Notes: generated by a model from the sequence alone, not told the origin. 42,444 bases of DNA from an uncultured bacterium (GCA_903861715.1 CAIOVI010000030.1:1-42444); one strand, 5' to 3'. Shown: positions 8,604 to 18,377, counted from the first letter of the stretch. Made by a program: numbers and translations.

Positions 8604-10373
8604 ATGAAAAAGCAAATCCAAAAAATCATCAAAGATGCCTTGCTTGAGGCAAAAAAGACCCATAATTGGCCGGATTTTGATGAACCTGAAATTATCATTG
8701 ATTATCCGAAAAGTGAGCAATTTGGGGACTATTCTTGCAACATCGCCATGGCACTGGCCAAAAAAGTTGGAAAAAGTCCGATGGAAATTGCAAGTCAAAT
8801 CGCTGAATTATTAAATGGCTATATTACTGAAGGGGCGCCCTCATCCGGCCCGATGGGCCACCTTCTCCCGGAGGGAGAAGGTGAAATGAATAATGTTTTT
8901 GAAAAAGTTGAGGTTGCGGCGCCAGGCTATTTGAATTTTTATTTGTCGAAAAAATATTTGCAGGATTTAGTTTTGAAAATAAATACTGAGAAGGATAGTT
9001 TTGGAAACGGTGAGGAGAAAAAAGAAAAAGTGATGGTGGAATTTTCTCAACCAAACACACACAAAGAATTTCACATTGGTCATTTGCGCAATGTTTTTGT
9101 TGGTGATTCGCTCGTTAAGGTCATTAGAAAAGCTGGCAGCCAAGTGATTGGCGCAAATTACATTGGTGACACTGGATCTCACATTGCAAAATGTTTGTGG
9201 GGCATCGCCAAATTTCACAGTCAAGAGAAACTCGATGAAATTTCAAACAAAGCGGAATTTTTGGGAAAAGTTTACACTCAAGCTGTGCAAGCGATTGCGG
9301 AAAATCCTGAATTTGAAAATGAATTTAAAAACATTCAAAATGAATTTGAAAATGGCGATCCAAAACTGGCTGCCTTGTGGCAAAAAACCAAACAATGGTC
9401 CTTGGATGATTTTCAAAAAATTTATGATCAGTTGAGTGTGTCTTTTGACGTGTATTTTTGGGAAAGTGAAGAGGAGCTTGAAGGCAAGAAAATGCTCAAG
9501 GAATTATTGAAAGTTTCTTGTATCAAAGAAAGTCAGGGTGCTATTGTGGCTGATTTGGAAGAATACGGATTGGGCGTGCTTGTTTTGGTCAGAAAAGATG
9601 GGAGCGCGCTTTATGGACTCAAGGACATTTCCTTGGCGGTGAAAAAATTCAGAGAATTTGAAATTGACCGAAGCGTGATTGTGGTTGATTTGCGTCAGAG
9701 TTTGTATTTCAAACAATTGTTCAAAGTGCTTGAGTGTATGGGTTTTCACAAGAATATGCAGCATGTTGGCTATGAATTTGTTTCTTTGAAAGGCAGTGAG
9801 ATGATGTCTTCCAGGAAAGGGAATATTATTCCAGCAACCTATTTGATTCAGGAAACTATTAAGAGAGTGAAAGAGAAATTTCCAGACACGGATGCAGCTG
9901 AGCAAATTGCAATTGGGGCTTTAAAATTTTACATGTTGAAATATTCTTCGCAATCGAAAATTGAGTATGATATTGAAGAATCGGTGAAGCTAGATGGAGC
10001 AACTGGACCTTATGTGCAATATGCGCATGCTAGGATTTGTAGTATTCTAGGCAAGATACAAAATACAAGATATAAGATACAAAATGCAGATTTGGCATTG
10101 CTGGTGAATGAAAAAGAATTGAGTTTGATAAAAGAGCTTAACAATTTTCAGCAATTGGTGGAGTTGGTGGCTGAAACTTATGAAGTCAATAAACTTGCTC
10201 ACTATGCCATCAAATTGGCCGACAAGTTCCATTCATTTTATGGTGCTTGTAAGGTGATTGACGAGCAAAATCCTGAGCTTTCGGGGGCCAGACTTTCCTT
10301 GATCAATGCGGTTAAAATTGTGCTAGCTGAGACGCTGACCTTGATTGGAGTGGAAGCGCCGGAAAAAATGTAA
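8604..10373 (+). CDS. argS: Arginyl-tRNA synthetase (start moved from 8445 to ATG 8604)
   Basis: VMVEFSQPNTHKEFHIGHLRNVFVGDSLVKVIRKAG, MMSSRKGNIIPATYLI, GPYVQYAHARICSI. The 8445 extension overlaps the upstream gene and terminator. Confidence 0.95.
   Translation: MKKQIQKIIKDALLEAKKTHNWPDFDEPEIIIDYPKSEQFGDYSCNIAMALAKKVGKSPMEIASQIAELLNGYITEGAPSSGPMGHLLPEGEGEMNNVFEKVEVAAPGYLNFYLSKKYLQDLVLKINTEKDSFGNGEEKKEKVMVEFSQPNTHKEFHIGHLRNVFVGDSLVKVIRKAGSQVIGANYIGDTGSHIAKCLWGIAKFHSQEKLDEISNKAEFLGKVYTQAVQAIAENPEFENEFKNIQNEFENGDPKLAALWQKTKQWSLDDFQKIYDQLSVSFDVYFWESEEELEGKKMLKELLKVSCIKESQGAIVADLEEYGLGVLVLVRKDGSALYGLKDISLAVKKFREFEIDRSVIVVDLRQSLYFKQLFKVLECMGFHKNMQHVGYEFVSLKGSEMMSSRKGNIIPATYLIQETIKRVKEKFPDTDAAEQIAIGALKFYMLKYSSQSKIEYDIEESVKLDGATGPYVQYAHARICSILGKIQNTRYKIQNADLALLVNEKELSLIKELNNFQQLVELVAETYEVNKLAHYAIKLADKFHSFYGACKVIDEQNPELSGARLSLINAVKIVLAETLTLIGVEAPEKM
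8831..8881 (+). repeat. Palindromic repeat inserted in frame in argS
   Basis: GGCCC-gat-GGGCC and CCTTCTCCC-gga-GGGAGAAGG; encodes GAPSSGPMGHLLPEGEGE. Confidence 0.8.
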
Positions 10374-10548
10374 CACTATGCGGACTGATGTAGACTAAGC
10401 ACAGACCAATACAGATAAAAGCAGATTGTTGAAGATTAATAAATATAGACTAGTTTTAAAATAAAGAAGATCAATAGTGACTAATGCAGATTAATGTGGA
10501 AAATTTCTGCACAGGTCTGCGTAAAGTCAGTATTGGTCAGTAAAATAT

Positions 10549-11718
10549 ATGCGAATCGGAATTGATGCAAGATCTATTTTAAATCCAGCCAAGGGTGATG
10601 CAATTGGGGTGGGACACTATACCTATCAACTGATTCGACATCTGCTGGAAATTGACAGCGAAAATGAATATGTGCTGTTTTTTGACTTTCGAGTGCGAGA
10701 AAAAGATGTGAAGAAATTTTCGCGGCCGAATGTTCAAATCAGATTTTATCCTTTTTCGGATTACAAAAAATATCTGCCGGGAGCTTATAGCGAAATTTTG
10801 GGAACGGCAACGCTGCAGAAAGAAAAATTGGATGTGCTGCATTCAACTTCAGCGCTCAATCGCATTCCAATGGGCTTTTCTGGCAAAACCATTGTGACTT
10901 TTCATGACATGGCGGCTTTTGAGATTCCTCAGTATTTGCCAGCTGTTGGCCGAACCAGGGACAAAGCAATTTCCAATATCATGGCCGCCAAGGCAGTTAA
11001 AATCATTGCCGTTTCAAATTCGGTCAAAGCGGAACTCAAAAAACATTTGAAAATTGTCGAGGAAAAAATGGAAGTTATTTATAGTGGTTTGGACGGACGA
11101 TTTTTTCAAGAGCCGGAAACAAGTGGAGCCAAAATTTTGAGCAAATATGATATCAGCAAGAAATATATTTTGTTTTTGGGAACCTTGGAACCCTCAAAAA
11201 ACATTGCGCAACTTTTGGAAGCTTTTGCAAAATTCAAAAATCTTCAGAAAAAACAAAACGGTGGTAAATTTGATTTTCAATTGGTGTTGGCTGGTAAGCG
11301 TGGTTGGATGTCGAAAGCTTATCCTCAAATTATCAAAGATTTGGGCTTGATTAAGGATGTGATTTTCACGGGCTATATCATTGGCGACGAATTGGTGCCA
11401 CTTTTCCGTGGGGCGCAATTTTTCATTATGCCATCATTTCATGAAGGTTTTGGAATGACAGTGTTGGAGGCTTTTGCCACGCAGACCCCGGCGATTGTTT
11501 CCAACGTGGCATCATTGCCAGAAATTGCTGGCGATGCAGCACTGTTTGTTGACCCGATGAGCGTTGAAGAAATTACCAAAGCAATGAGCACGCTGGCTAA
11601 CGACTCAGCTCTTTGCGCTGAGCTTCGCGCCAAAGGCATGGAACAAGCCAAAAAATTTGATTGGAAAAAAACCGCTAGGCAGACGCTGGAGATCTATCGG
11701 GAGATAGGAGGGAAATGA
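10549..11718 (+). CDS. GT4-family glycosyltransferase
   Basis: MRIGIDARSI...GVGHYTYQLI; FLGTLEPSKNI; MPSFHEGFGMTVLEAFATQTPAIVSNVASLPEIAGDAALFVDP. Confidence 0.9.
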   Translation: MRIGIDARSILNPAKGDAIGVGHYTYQLIRHLLEIDSENEYVLFFDFRVREKDVKKFSRPNVQIRFYPFSDYKKYLPGAYSEILGTATLQKEKLDVLHSTSALNRIPMGFSGKTIVTFHDMAAFEIPQYLPAVGRTRDKAISNIMAAKAVKIIAVSNSVKAELKKHLKIVEEKMEVIYSGLDGRFFQEPETSGAKILSKYDISKKYILFLGTLEPSKNIAQLLEAFAKFKNLQKKQNGGKFDFQLVLAGKRGWMSKAYPQIIKDLGLIKDVIFTGYIIGDELVPLFRGAQFFIMPSFHEGFGMTVLEAFATQTPAIVSNVASLPEIAGDAALFVDPMSVEEITKAMSTLANDSALCAELRAKGMEQAKKFDWKKTARQTLEIYREIGGK

Positions 11719-11817
11719 TTGATCCTGCGAAATTACCTGCCTATAGGCAGACAAATAAAATTATACAAAATTACAAAAATAAAAAAATCGGAAATTTTTG
11801 TGGTACAATTCCTACAT

Positions 11818-13749
11818 ATGGAAAATCCAAACTTTCTCAAAATAAAATACAATTTGCACAACACCCCAGAAGTTGAGTCGGCAGCCAGGAAAACTGAAGT
11901 TCGCACCGAAGAAAAAGTGCCGCAAAATCCTGAAGCCAGAATTCAAAATTATCTTGATCGGCTTGAAAATCTGATTCTTGATCCAGAAAATAAACAAGAA
12001 AGAAAAGAAATGGCTGATGGCTCGAAAAGATCTCGTGCTACCAAGATTCTGCGTGAGATGGTTATGAATGAATACGTGCGTCCCAACAAGGATAAGCTTG
12101 CACAAGGAGCCGCCATGGTTGAAGAAAGAGCAGCCAGGCAAATGGGCATCAATATGCAATATGACGAAAATCAATTGGCAGAGCGAGGGGAGATTGCTGT
12201 CAAAGATTTAGAGAGTTCTTTAGACCAGTGGATTTCATATCTCTCAGATCGCAATGAACCATATCCAATGTGGTTTCGCTATTATGCTTTTCGTAATATT
12301 TTAGAGCTAGGTGAATATGATAAAGACAAACAAGAATTTCCCAAACGAACGGCTGGCACCAATCGTCTTTTTCCAGATATTGATCGGGGAGCTTTAGCAC
12401 GCATAGAGGATGTGATTAATTGTTCTAAGGATAGTGGAAGTCTTGAAAAATTTCGAAAAGCACAAAAGGAAAACGATACTCCATTTGATCAATTATTGAC
12501 GGCAGAAAAAGCCAAAGCATTTACTGGTCTTTCTTTTGCTAAACAATATGCAGAAAGCATTAAAGAATCAGGGGAAATTACCCCAGAAATGCGAGCTGAA
12601 ACAAATGGAGAGTGGAAAAAATATAGTCAAGGCTCAGATCCGACTGCACTTTGGGCTTCGCTTCAAAACAAAGGAACGGCTTGGTGCACAAAAGGATTTG
12701 CTACTGCCGAAACCCAGCTAAAGGGTGGTGACTTTTATGTTTATTACACTCTGGATAAACAAGGAAAACCAAAAATTCCTCGCATCGCCATCAGGATGCA
12801 AAACGGAGAAATTTCTGAAACTCGAGGAGTGCTTGATTCAAAGCAGAATCTTGAAGGTAATATGACAGATATCGCTGAAGCTAAAATGAATGAACTGCCT
12901 GGAAAAGAAAAATATCAAAAAGTTTCTGCTGATATGAAACAGGTGACTAGTATTTGGGAAAAAACTTTCAAAGAAGACAGAAAGACGGGAGAAAAAACTT
13001 CTCTAAATCCAAATTTGAGCAAGGAGGAATTAATTTTCCTTTATGAAATCAAAGAAAAAATTGAGGGCTTTGGGTATCAAAGAGATCCGCGTATCGCTGA
13101 AATTCTTGCAACTCGAAATCCCAAAGAAGATGCTCCAATTTTTTTTGATTGCGCTCCTAAGGAAATCGCTTGGGAAAAAGAGGATATCCATGAAAACACC
13201 AAGGCCTATGTTGGGCAGCTTTTTCCTGGCATTTTTAAGAAAAACATTGAACATATTTTCATAAACTTTCCGGAGGAAAAAATGGAAGAATATCATATTA
13301 AAATTGGAGGAAAAAACAGGCAGCAATTGGAAAAAGAATTAGAAAGAAAAAATATTGAATTTGAATTGGCAAAAAAAAATCTGCTTAGTAGTGAAGATTT
13401 CACAACTTTGGAAAATGAAGAAGAATGTGATCTGATAAAATTGACGGTGAAAGATCTTGGTTTTCCAAGTGGTGCGACTACCGAACAAATATTTGAAAAA
13501 GCTATTGAGCTTGGTTTGGAACTTTGCCCGGCTGAAGTTGGTCCGCAACTTCGTTTGCAATCAAAAATCAAAGATTGGACATTGATTGCAATGAAACAAA
13601 TAGCAGACCGCCGCGGCTATCCGAGCGTGTTCGACTTGGATTCCCGCGGCGGGCAGTTGTTACTCCTTGGCCGCATTGCCTGGTCGGGCAAGCATTGGCG
13701 TGACCGCAGTCAGTTCGTCTTCCGTCTCCGCCCCAGCACCAAGACGTAA
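11818..13749 (+). CDS. Large CPR-like protein of unknown function with a GC-rich C-terminal module (start likely ATG 11818)
   Basis: Long open frame; ALWASLQNKGTAWCTKGFATAETQLKGGDFYVYYT core and C-terminal LRLQSKIKDWTLIAMKQIADRRGYPSVFDLD...SQFVFRLRPSTKT. Confidence 0.75.
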   Translation: MENPNFLKIKYNLHNTPEVESAARKTEVRTEEKVPQNPEARIQNYLDRLENLILDPENKQERKEMADGSKRSRATKILREMVMNEYVRPNKDKLAQGAAMVEERAARQMGINMQYDENQLAERGEIAVKDLESSLDQWISYLSDRNEPYPMWFRYYAFRNILELGEYDKDKQEFPKRTAGTNRLFPDIDRGALARIEDVINCSKDSGSLEKFRKAQKENDTPFDQLLTAEKAKAFTGLSFAKQYAESIKESGEITPEMRAETNGEWKKYSQGSDPTALWASLQNKGTAWCTKGFATAETQLKGGDFYVYYTLDKQGKPKIPRIAIRMQNGEISETRGVLDSKQNLEGNMTDIAEAKMNELPGKEKYQKVSADMKQVTSIWEKTFKEDRKTGEKTSLNPNLSKEELIFLYEIKEKIEGFGYQRDPRIAEILATRNPKEDAPIFFDCAPKEIAWEKEDIHENTKAYVGQLFPGIFKKNIEHIFINFPEEKMEEYHIKIGGKNRQQLEKELERKNIEFELAKKNLLSSEDFTTLENEEECDLIKLTVKDLGFPSGATTEQIFEKAIELGLELCPAEVGPQLRLQSKIKDWTLIAMKQIADRRGYPSVFDLDSRGGQLLLLGRIAWSGKHWRDRSQFVFRLRPSTKT

Positions 13750-13842
13750 TCTGGTACGGGGCAAGCAAGTTTGCTGCTTAGAAACTTTGGCAGGCTGGAT
13801 TTTGGATTTTACAAAAACCCAAAACAGTCCTATACTGTATTT

Positions 13843-14298
13843 ATGAAAAAACAGGCAACCAAGAAAACTTATTCCGAAGATTATGTTGGGGCTATGCTTG
13901 AAGAAATCCGAAGCGACTTCAAGGTTTTTGGCGAGGGGCTTAATGGCGTTCAAAAAAGTTTGAATGATTTTAAGGCTGAAACTGAAGCTAATTTCGAAAC
14001 GTTGTTTAGATTTAGAGATGAGACTAAAGCTAATTTTGAAACTTTGTTTGAGTTTAGAGACGAGACTAAAGCTAATTTTGAAAAATTATTTGAATTTAAG
14101 GCTGAAACAAAGGATAACTTTTCGACAACGCTGGACTATCTTTCCAGGATAGACGATGAAATTACTGATATTAGAGCTGAATTAGAGAAAGGAAAAAAGG
14201 CTGGGAAAATGGAAGAAAGTTGGTTTAAGAAAATTGAGCAGAGAGTTTCAATAATAGAAAAGCAGTTAAAAAATCAGAAGAGTTTAGCAATAAAATAG
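13843..14298 (+). CDS. Coiled-coil protein with 14-aa tandem repeats
   Basis: FRDETKANFETLFE-FRDETKANFEKLFE-FKAETKDNF; start likely ATG 13843. Confidence 0.6.
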   Translation: MKKQATKKTYSEDYVGAMLEEIRSDFKVFGEGLNGVQKSLNDFKAETEANFETLFRFRDETKANFETLFEFRDETKANFEKLFEFKAETKDNFSTTLDYLSRIDDEITDIRAELEKGKKAGKMEESWFKKIEQRVSIIEKQLKNQKSLAIK

Positions 14299-14309
14299 TT
14301 TTTAAGAAA

Positions 14310-14585
14310 GGCAATGAGGGAGCTATCACTCTCTCGCCCAGGTGAAATCTTCGCTTTGCGAATTTCGCTGGGCAGGCTATGCGAAGAAAATCGCCAAGGA
14401 GGCGAAAAGTAGAACGCATCGGGTAGGCCCGTAACAGCCGGAAAGAGTCATGGAACATGGAACATGGAACATGTAGCAAATTTGATTTTTGCTCTATGCT
14501 CTATGCTCTATGTTTTGTGAGAATTAAGGTGGTACCACGGAATCATTTCGTCCTTATGCATTTTTTGCGTAGGGATTTTTTTGAT
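14310..14585 (+). promoter_or_regulatory. T-box leader upstream of ileS
   Basis: AAAAGTAGAACGcatcGGGTAGGCCCGTAACAGCC stem I/II-like segment, T-box motif AAGGTGGTACCACGG (14525-14540), terminator TCCTTATGCA-tttt-TGCGTAGGGA plus T run; followed by ileS. Confidence 0.88.
14551..14582 (+). terminator. T-box terminator stem and U-tract
   Basis: TCCTTATGCA / TGCGTAGGGA with G-U pairs then TTTTTTT. Confidence 0.75.
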
Positions 14586-14707
14586 CCCAACTAAAATACT
14601 AATCTCATACGAATATACTAATAATAAAAAACACATTCGTATATTAGTAAAAGATTAGTAAATTAGTGGGGTAAATATATAATTTAAATTAATAAACCAT
14701 AAATAGT

Positions 14708-17700
14708 ATGTTTAAGAAGGTTGACGTTAAACAAAGTTTTCCGAAGATGGAGGAAGAGATTTTGAAATTTTGGGAAGAAGAAAAGATTTTTGAAAAATCG
14801 GTGACGAAAAATTCAGAAGACAAGTCTTTTATTTTTTATGAAGGCCCTCCGACAGCTAATGGAAAACCTGGTCTTCATCATGTCTTGGCGCGGTCATTCA
14901 AGGATATTATTCCACGTTATAAAACTATGAAAGGGTATCGGGTTGAAAGGAAAGCGGGTTGGGACACGCATGGCTTGCCTGTGGAACTTCAAGTTGAAAA
15001 AGCTTTGGGGCTCAAAAATAAACAAGAAATTGAAAACATTGTGCCAGGAAATCCTCGCGAGAGTATTATTGAATTTAACAAGAAATGCAAAGAGTCAGTT
15101 TGGGAATACAAAGATCTTTGGGAAAAATTGACTCAACGTATGGCTTATTGGGTCGATATGAAAAGTCCCTATATTACTTATGAGAACAAATACATCGAAT
15201 CAGTTTGGTGGGTGGTTTCACAAATTTTTCAATCTAAAAATGACAAGGGCGAAAGCATGATTTATAAGGGACATAAAGTCGTGCCTTATTGTTATCGTTG
15301 CGGAACGGCGCTTTCTTCGCACGAAGTCGCTCAAGGTTATCAGACGGTCAAGGATAATTCTGTTTACGTCAAATTCAAATTGAAATCTGGCCAGAAAATT
15401 AAAAACTTTGAAACTGATGACAACACTTATATTATCGCATGGACAACTACTCCCTGGACTCTTCCTGGAAATGTGGCATTGGCTGTCAGACCAAATACGG
15501 CTTATTCGGTTTGTGAAATGATAGGTGAAAATGATATAACTGGCGATAAAAAAAATGAAAAATATATAGTAGCTCGTGAATTGCATGGTGTTTACGAGGG
15601 AGAAAAAAGAACTAATAGTAGTTTAGATTATTTTTCTGGTGAAGATTTAGTTGGAAAAGAATATGAACCATTGTTTGATTTAACTAATGATCAAAAAGCT
15701 TATAAGATTGTTTTAGGTGGATTTGTTACTTTAGACACTGGAACTGGTGTCGTACATATCGCACCAGCGTTCGGAGAAGACGATGCAAATGTTGGAAAAG
15801 AAAACGGTTTGCCAACCTTGATCACAGTTGATGAAACTGGAAAAGTGTGCGTCGATGTCCCTTGTAAAGGGATTCCGGTCAAAAAGAAAAATGAAAAAAA
15901 TAGATATGCTGTTGATGACTTGATTATTGAAGATTTAAAAAGTAGAGGGCTATTTTTCAAAGAAGAACAATATGAACATGAATATCCTTATTGTTGGAGA
16001 TGTGACACGCCGCTTATCTATTATGCAAAGCCGTCTTGGTTTATTCGGATGAGCGAACTTTCTGATGAGCTGGTTAAAAATAATGAGCAAGTTAATTGGA
16101 TTCCAGAATATATTAAAGAAGGAAGATTTGGCGAGTGGCTGCGTGGTGTCAAGGATTGGGCGATTTCTCGTGAGCGTTATTGGGGAACTCCTTTGCCAAT
16201 TTGGGAATGTGAAAAATGCGGGGAAATTAAAGCTATAAGTTCCATCAAAGAGCTTGAAGAGTTGTCAGGCGAAAAACTTGAAGATTTGCACAAGCCATAT
16301 ATTGATGATGTTAAATTTAAATGTTCTTGTGGAAGCGAAATGAAACGCACACCTGAAGTTTTGGATGTTTGGTTTGACAGCGGCTCAATGCCCTTGGCTC
16401 AGTTTTTCTATCCGAATGGAGCGACTGAGGATGATAAACAAAAAATTGAAAGCGGTAAATTTTTTCCAGCAGACTATATTTCAGAAGCGATCGATCAAAC
16501 TCGCGGCTGGTTTTACACTTTGCATGCCATTGCAACACTGCTGAATAAAGCTGGAAAAGTTCCAACAGGCTATGCTTTCAAAAATGTCATTTCTTTGGCG
16601 CATATTATGGATTCGCAGGGAAAGAAAATGAGTAAATCTCGAGGTAATGTTGTTGATCCGATGCAAGTCATGGATGAATATGGGGCTGATATGCTTCGCT
16701 GGATGCTTTTCACAATCAACCAGCCTGGCCAACCGAAAAAGTTTGACATCAAAGGCATGCGCGACATTATGAATCGGGTTTTCCGAATGCTTTGGAATTC
16801 GTATTCTTTCTTTGTGATGTATGCCAATATCGACAAATGGGAGCCGAAAGAAAAATTGGAATCTAAAAACTTTTTAGATCGATGGATTATTGCTGAACTC
16901 GATGCTCTTATTAAAAGTGTAGACTTAAAATTAGAAAAATATGACATCTATGGTGGGGCTAAGGATATTGAAAAATTTATTGATAATCTTTCCAATTGGT
17001 ACATTCGTCGTAGTCGCAAAAGATTTTGGAAAAGTGAAGATGATAATGATAAGGAATCTGCTTATCAAACTCTGTATACTGTTTTAGTCGAACTTTCCAA
17101 ATTGATGGCACCATTTACACCTTTCATTTCGGAAGAAATTTATAGGAATCTTACTGGCAAAGAATCTGTGCATCTGGCTGATTTTCCAATTGCTAACATT
17201 GTAGAGGATCACGAAACAGATTATGAAATTAATAAAAAGTATGACAAAGGTGAGGAAAATGCAAAGATTATGAAAGAAATGGAGGCAACAAGAAAAATTG
17301 TTACAGAAGCTTTACAGCTGAGAGCAAAGGCGGGAGCAAAAGTTAGGCAGCCGTTATCAAAATTAGTTTTGATTGGATATGAATTACGTGATGAACTTCT
17401 TGAAATTATCAAAGAAGAAGTCAATGTTAAAGATGTTATTTTGAATAACGGAAAAGAGGAGGGTATAGAAAAACTTGATACCGAAATTACTCCCGAACTC
17501 AAGCTTGAAGGTCAGGCTCGTGAAATCGTGCGGTTCATTCAGGAAATGCGTAAGGAGGCGGGGTATGAAGTTGAAAATCACATCAGTGTGCAATTTGAAG
17601 GCATGGACGAGGTTTTTGAAAAGTTTTCAGATTTGATTGCCAAGGAAACTCTGGCGGATTCAATTGAAAAAGGTGCTGGTGAAGGTTTTGATTTGAAAAA

Positions 17701-17749
17701 AGAATTGGAAGTGGATGGGATGAGGGTTGCGATTGCAATCAAAAAATAG
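14708..17749 (+). CDS. ileS: Isoleucyl-tRNA synthetase
   Basis: FYEGPPTANGKPGLHHVLARSFKDI, AGWDTHGLPVE, WTTTPWTLPGNVAL, DVWFDSGSMP, GKKMSKSRGNVVDP. Confidence 0.96.
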   Translation: MFKKVDVKQSFPKMEEEILKFWEEEKIFEKSVTKNSEDKSFIFYEGPPTANGKPGLHHVLARSFKDIIPRYKTMKGYRVERKAGWDTHGLPVELQVEKALGLKNKQEIENIVPGNPRESIIEFNKKCKESVWEYKDLWEKLTQRMAYWVDMKSPYITYENKYIESVWWVVSQIFQSKNDKGESMIYKGHKVVPYCYRCGTALSSHEVAQGYQTVKDNSVYVKFKLKSGQKIKNFETDDNTYIIAWTTTPWTLPGNVALAVRPNTAYSVCEMIGENDITGDKKNEKYIVARELHGVYEGEKRTNSSLDYFSGEDLVGKEYEPLFDLTNDQKAYKIVLGGFVTLDTGTGVVHIAPAFGEDDANVGKENGLPTLITVDETGKVCVDVPCKGIPVKKKNEKNRYAVDDLIIEDLKSRGLFFKEEQYEHEYPYCWRCDTPLIYYAKPSWFIRMSELSDELVKNNEQVNWIPEYIKEGRFGEWLRGVKDWAISRERYWGTPLPIWECEKCGEIKAISSIKELEELSGEKLEDLHKPYIDDVKFKCSCGSEMKRTPEVLDVWFDSGSMPLAQFFYPNGATEDDKQKIESGKFFPADYISEAIDQTRGWFYTLHAIATLLNKAGKVPTGYAFKNVISLAHIMDSQGKKMSKSRGNVVDPMQVMDEYGADMLRWMLFTINQPGQPKKFDIKGMRDIMNRVFRMLWNSYSFFVMYANIDKWEPKEKLESKNFLDRWIIAELDALIKSVDLKLEKYDIYGGAKDIEKFIDNLSNWYIRRSRKRFWKSEDDNDKESAYQTLYTVLVELSKLMAPFTPFISEEIYRNLTGKESVHLADFPIANIVEDHETDYEINKKYDKGEENAKIMKEMEATRKIVTEALQLRAKAGAKVRQPLSKLVLIGYELRDELLEIIKEEVNVKDVILNNGKEEGIEKLDTEITPELKLEGQAREIVRFIQEMRKEAGYEVENHISVQFEGMDEVFEKFSDLIAKETLADSIEKGAGEGFDLKKELEVDGMRVAIAIKK

Positions 17750-17752
17750 TTA

Positions 17753-17817
17753 GGGTTTTAGGGTGGTTGGGGATTTTGGGGAGCTTAATTCTTTGGGTGT
17801 TTGGGGTTTTTAGGGGG
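17753..17817 (+). repeat. G-run-rich TTAGGG-like low-complexity tract between ileS and the next gene
   Basis: Seven runs of 3-5 G within about 65 nt. Confidence 0.7.
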
Positions 17818-17825
17818 CAAAAAAT

Positions 17826-18374
17826 ATGAATGAAAATTCTCAAAAAAATGGAGGCAGGCCAGGCTATGAATATTTGGTGGCTTTTATGTTAGGCAAAGTC
17901 ATTCAAGATTTGACTGTTGAGTTTTGTGATTGTTTTGTGAACAAAAAAAGTCGCACCCATGATCAGATGGTGCAAGCTGCTCGGAGTAATCCGCAAAACA
18001 TTGCCGAAGGTTACACGGCTGAATCACTCAAAAGTTACATTTTTTTGACTGGGGTGGCGCATGGTTCAAATGAAGAGTTGACGAAAGATTTTCAAGATTT
18101 TTTGCGACAAAGAAATTTGCCAATTTGGGAAAAAACAGACCAAAGAGTTAGGGATTTTAGGGGGTTTAGGGTGGGTTGGATTTCCCTAACATCCCTAAAT
18201 ACCCCAAAACTTTCAATGAATCCAACTGAAGCGGCCAATTTTTTGTTGACCCTTTGTCAAATGGAAGGATTTTTGCTTACAAAATTAGCAGAGTCGCTAA
18301 AAAAGAAACATGAAACTGAAGGAGGGTTTACTGAAAAACTTTATCGCAAAAGAATTGAATTTAGAAAAAAATGA
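17826..18374 (+). CDS. Four-helix-bundle protein (23S rRNA intervening-sequence protein family)
   Basis: QMVQAARSNPQNIAEGYTAESLKSYIFLTGVAHGSNEELTKDFQDFL. Confidence 0.8.
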   Translation: MNENSQKNGGRPGYEYLVAFMLGKVIQDLTVEFCDCFVNKKSRTHDQMVQAARSNPQNIAEGYTAESLKSYIFLTGVAHGSNEELTKDFQDFLRQRNLPIWEKTDQRVRDFRGFRVGWISLTSLNTPKLSMNPTEAANFLLTLCQMEGFLLTKLAESLKKKHETEGGFTEKLYRKRIEFRKK

Positions 18375-18377
18375 CAC

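Noticed and set aside
10381-10545. Possible small RNA or tRNA in the GCAGATTAATG-type region before the glycosyltransferase gene
   Set aside because: Degenerate CAGATT/GACTAAT low-complexity repeats (similar to 32265-32340); no cloverleaf or terminator found.
14225-14479. Minus-strand 84-aa ORF over the T-box leader
   Set aside because: Overlaps the T-box leader and the coiled-coil gene end; explained by structured RNA and repeats.
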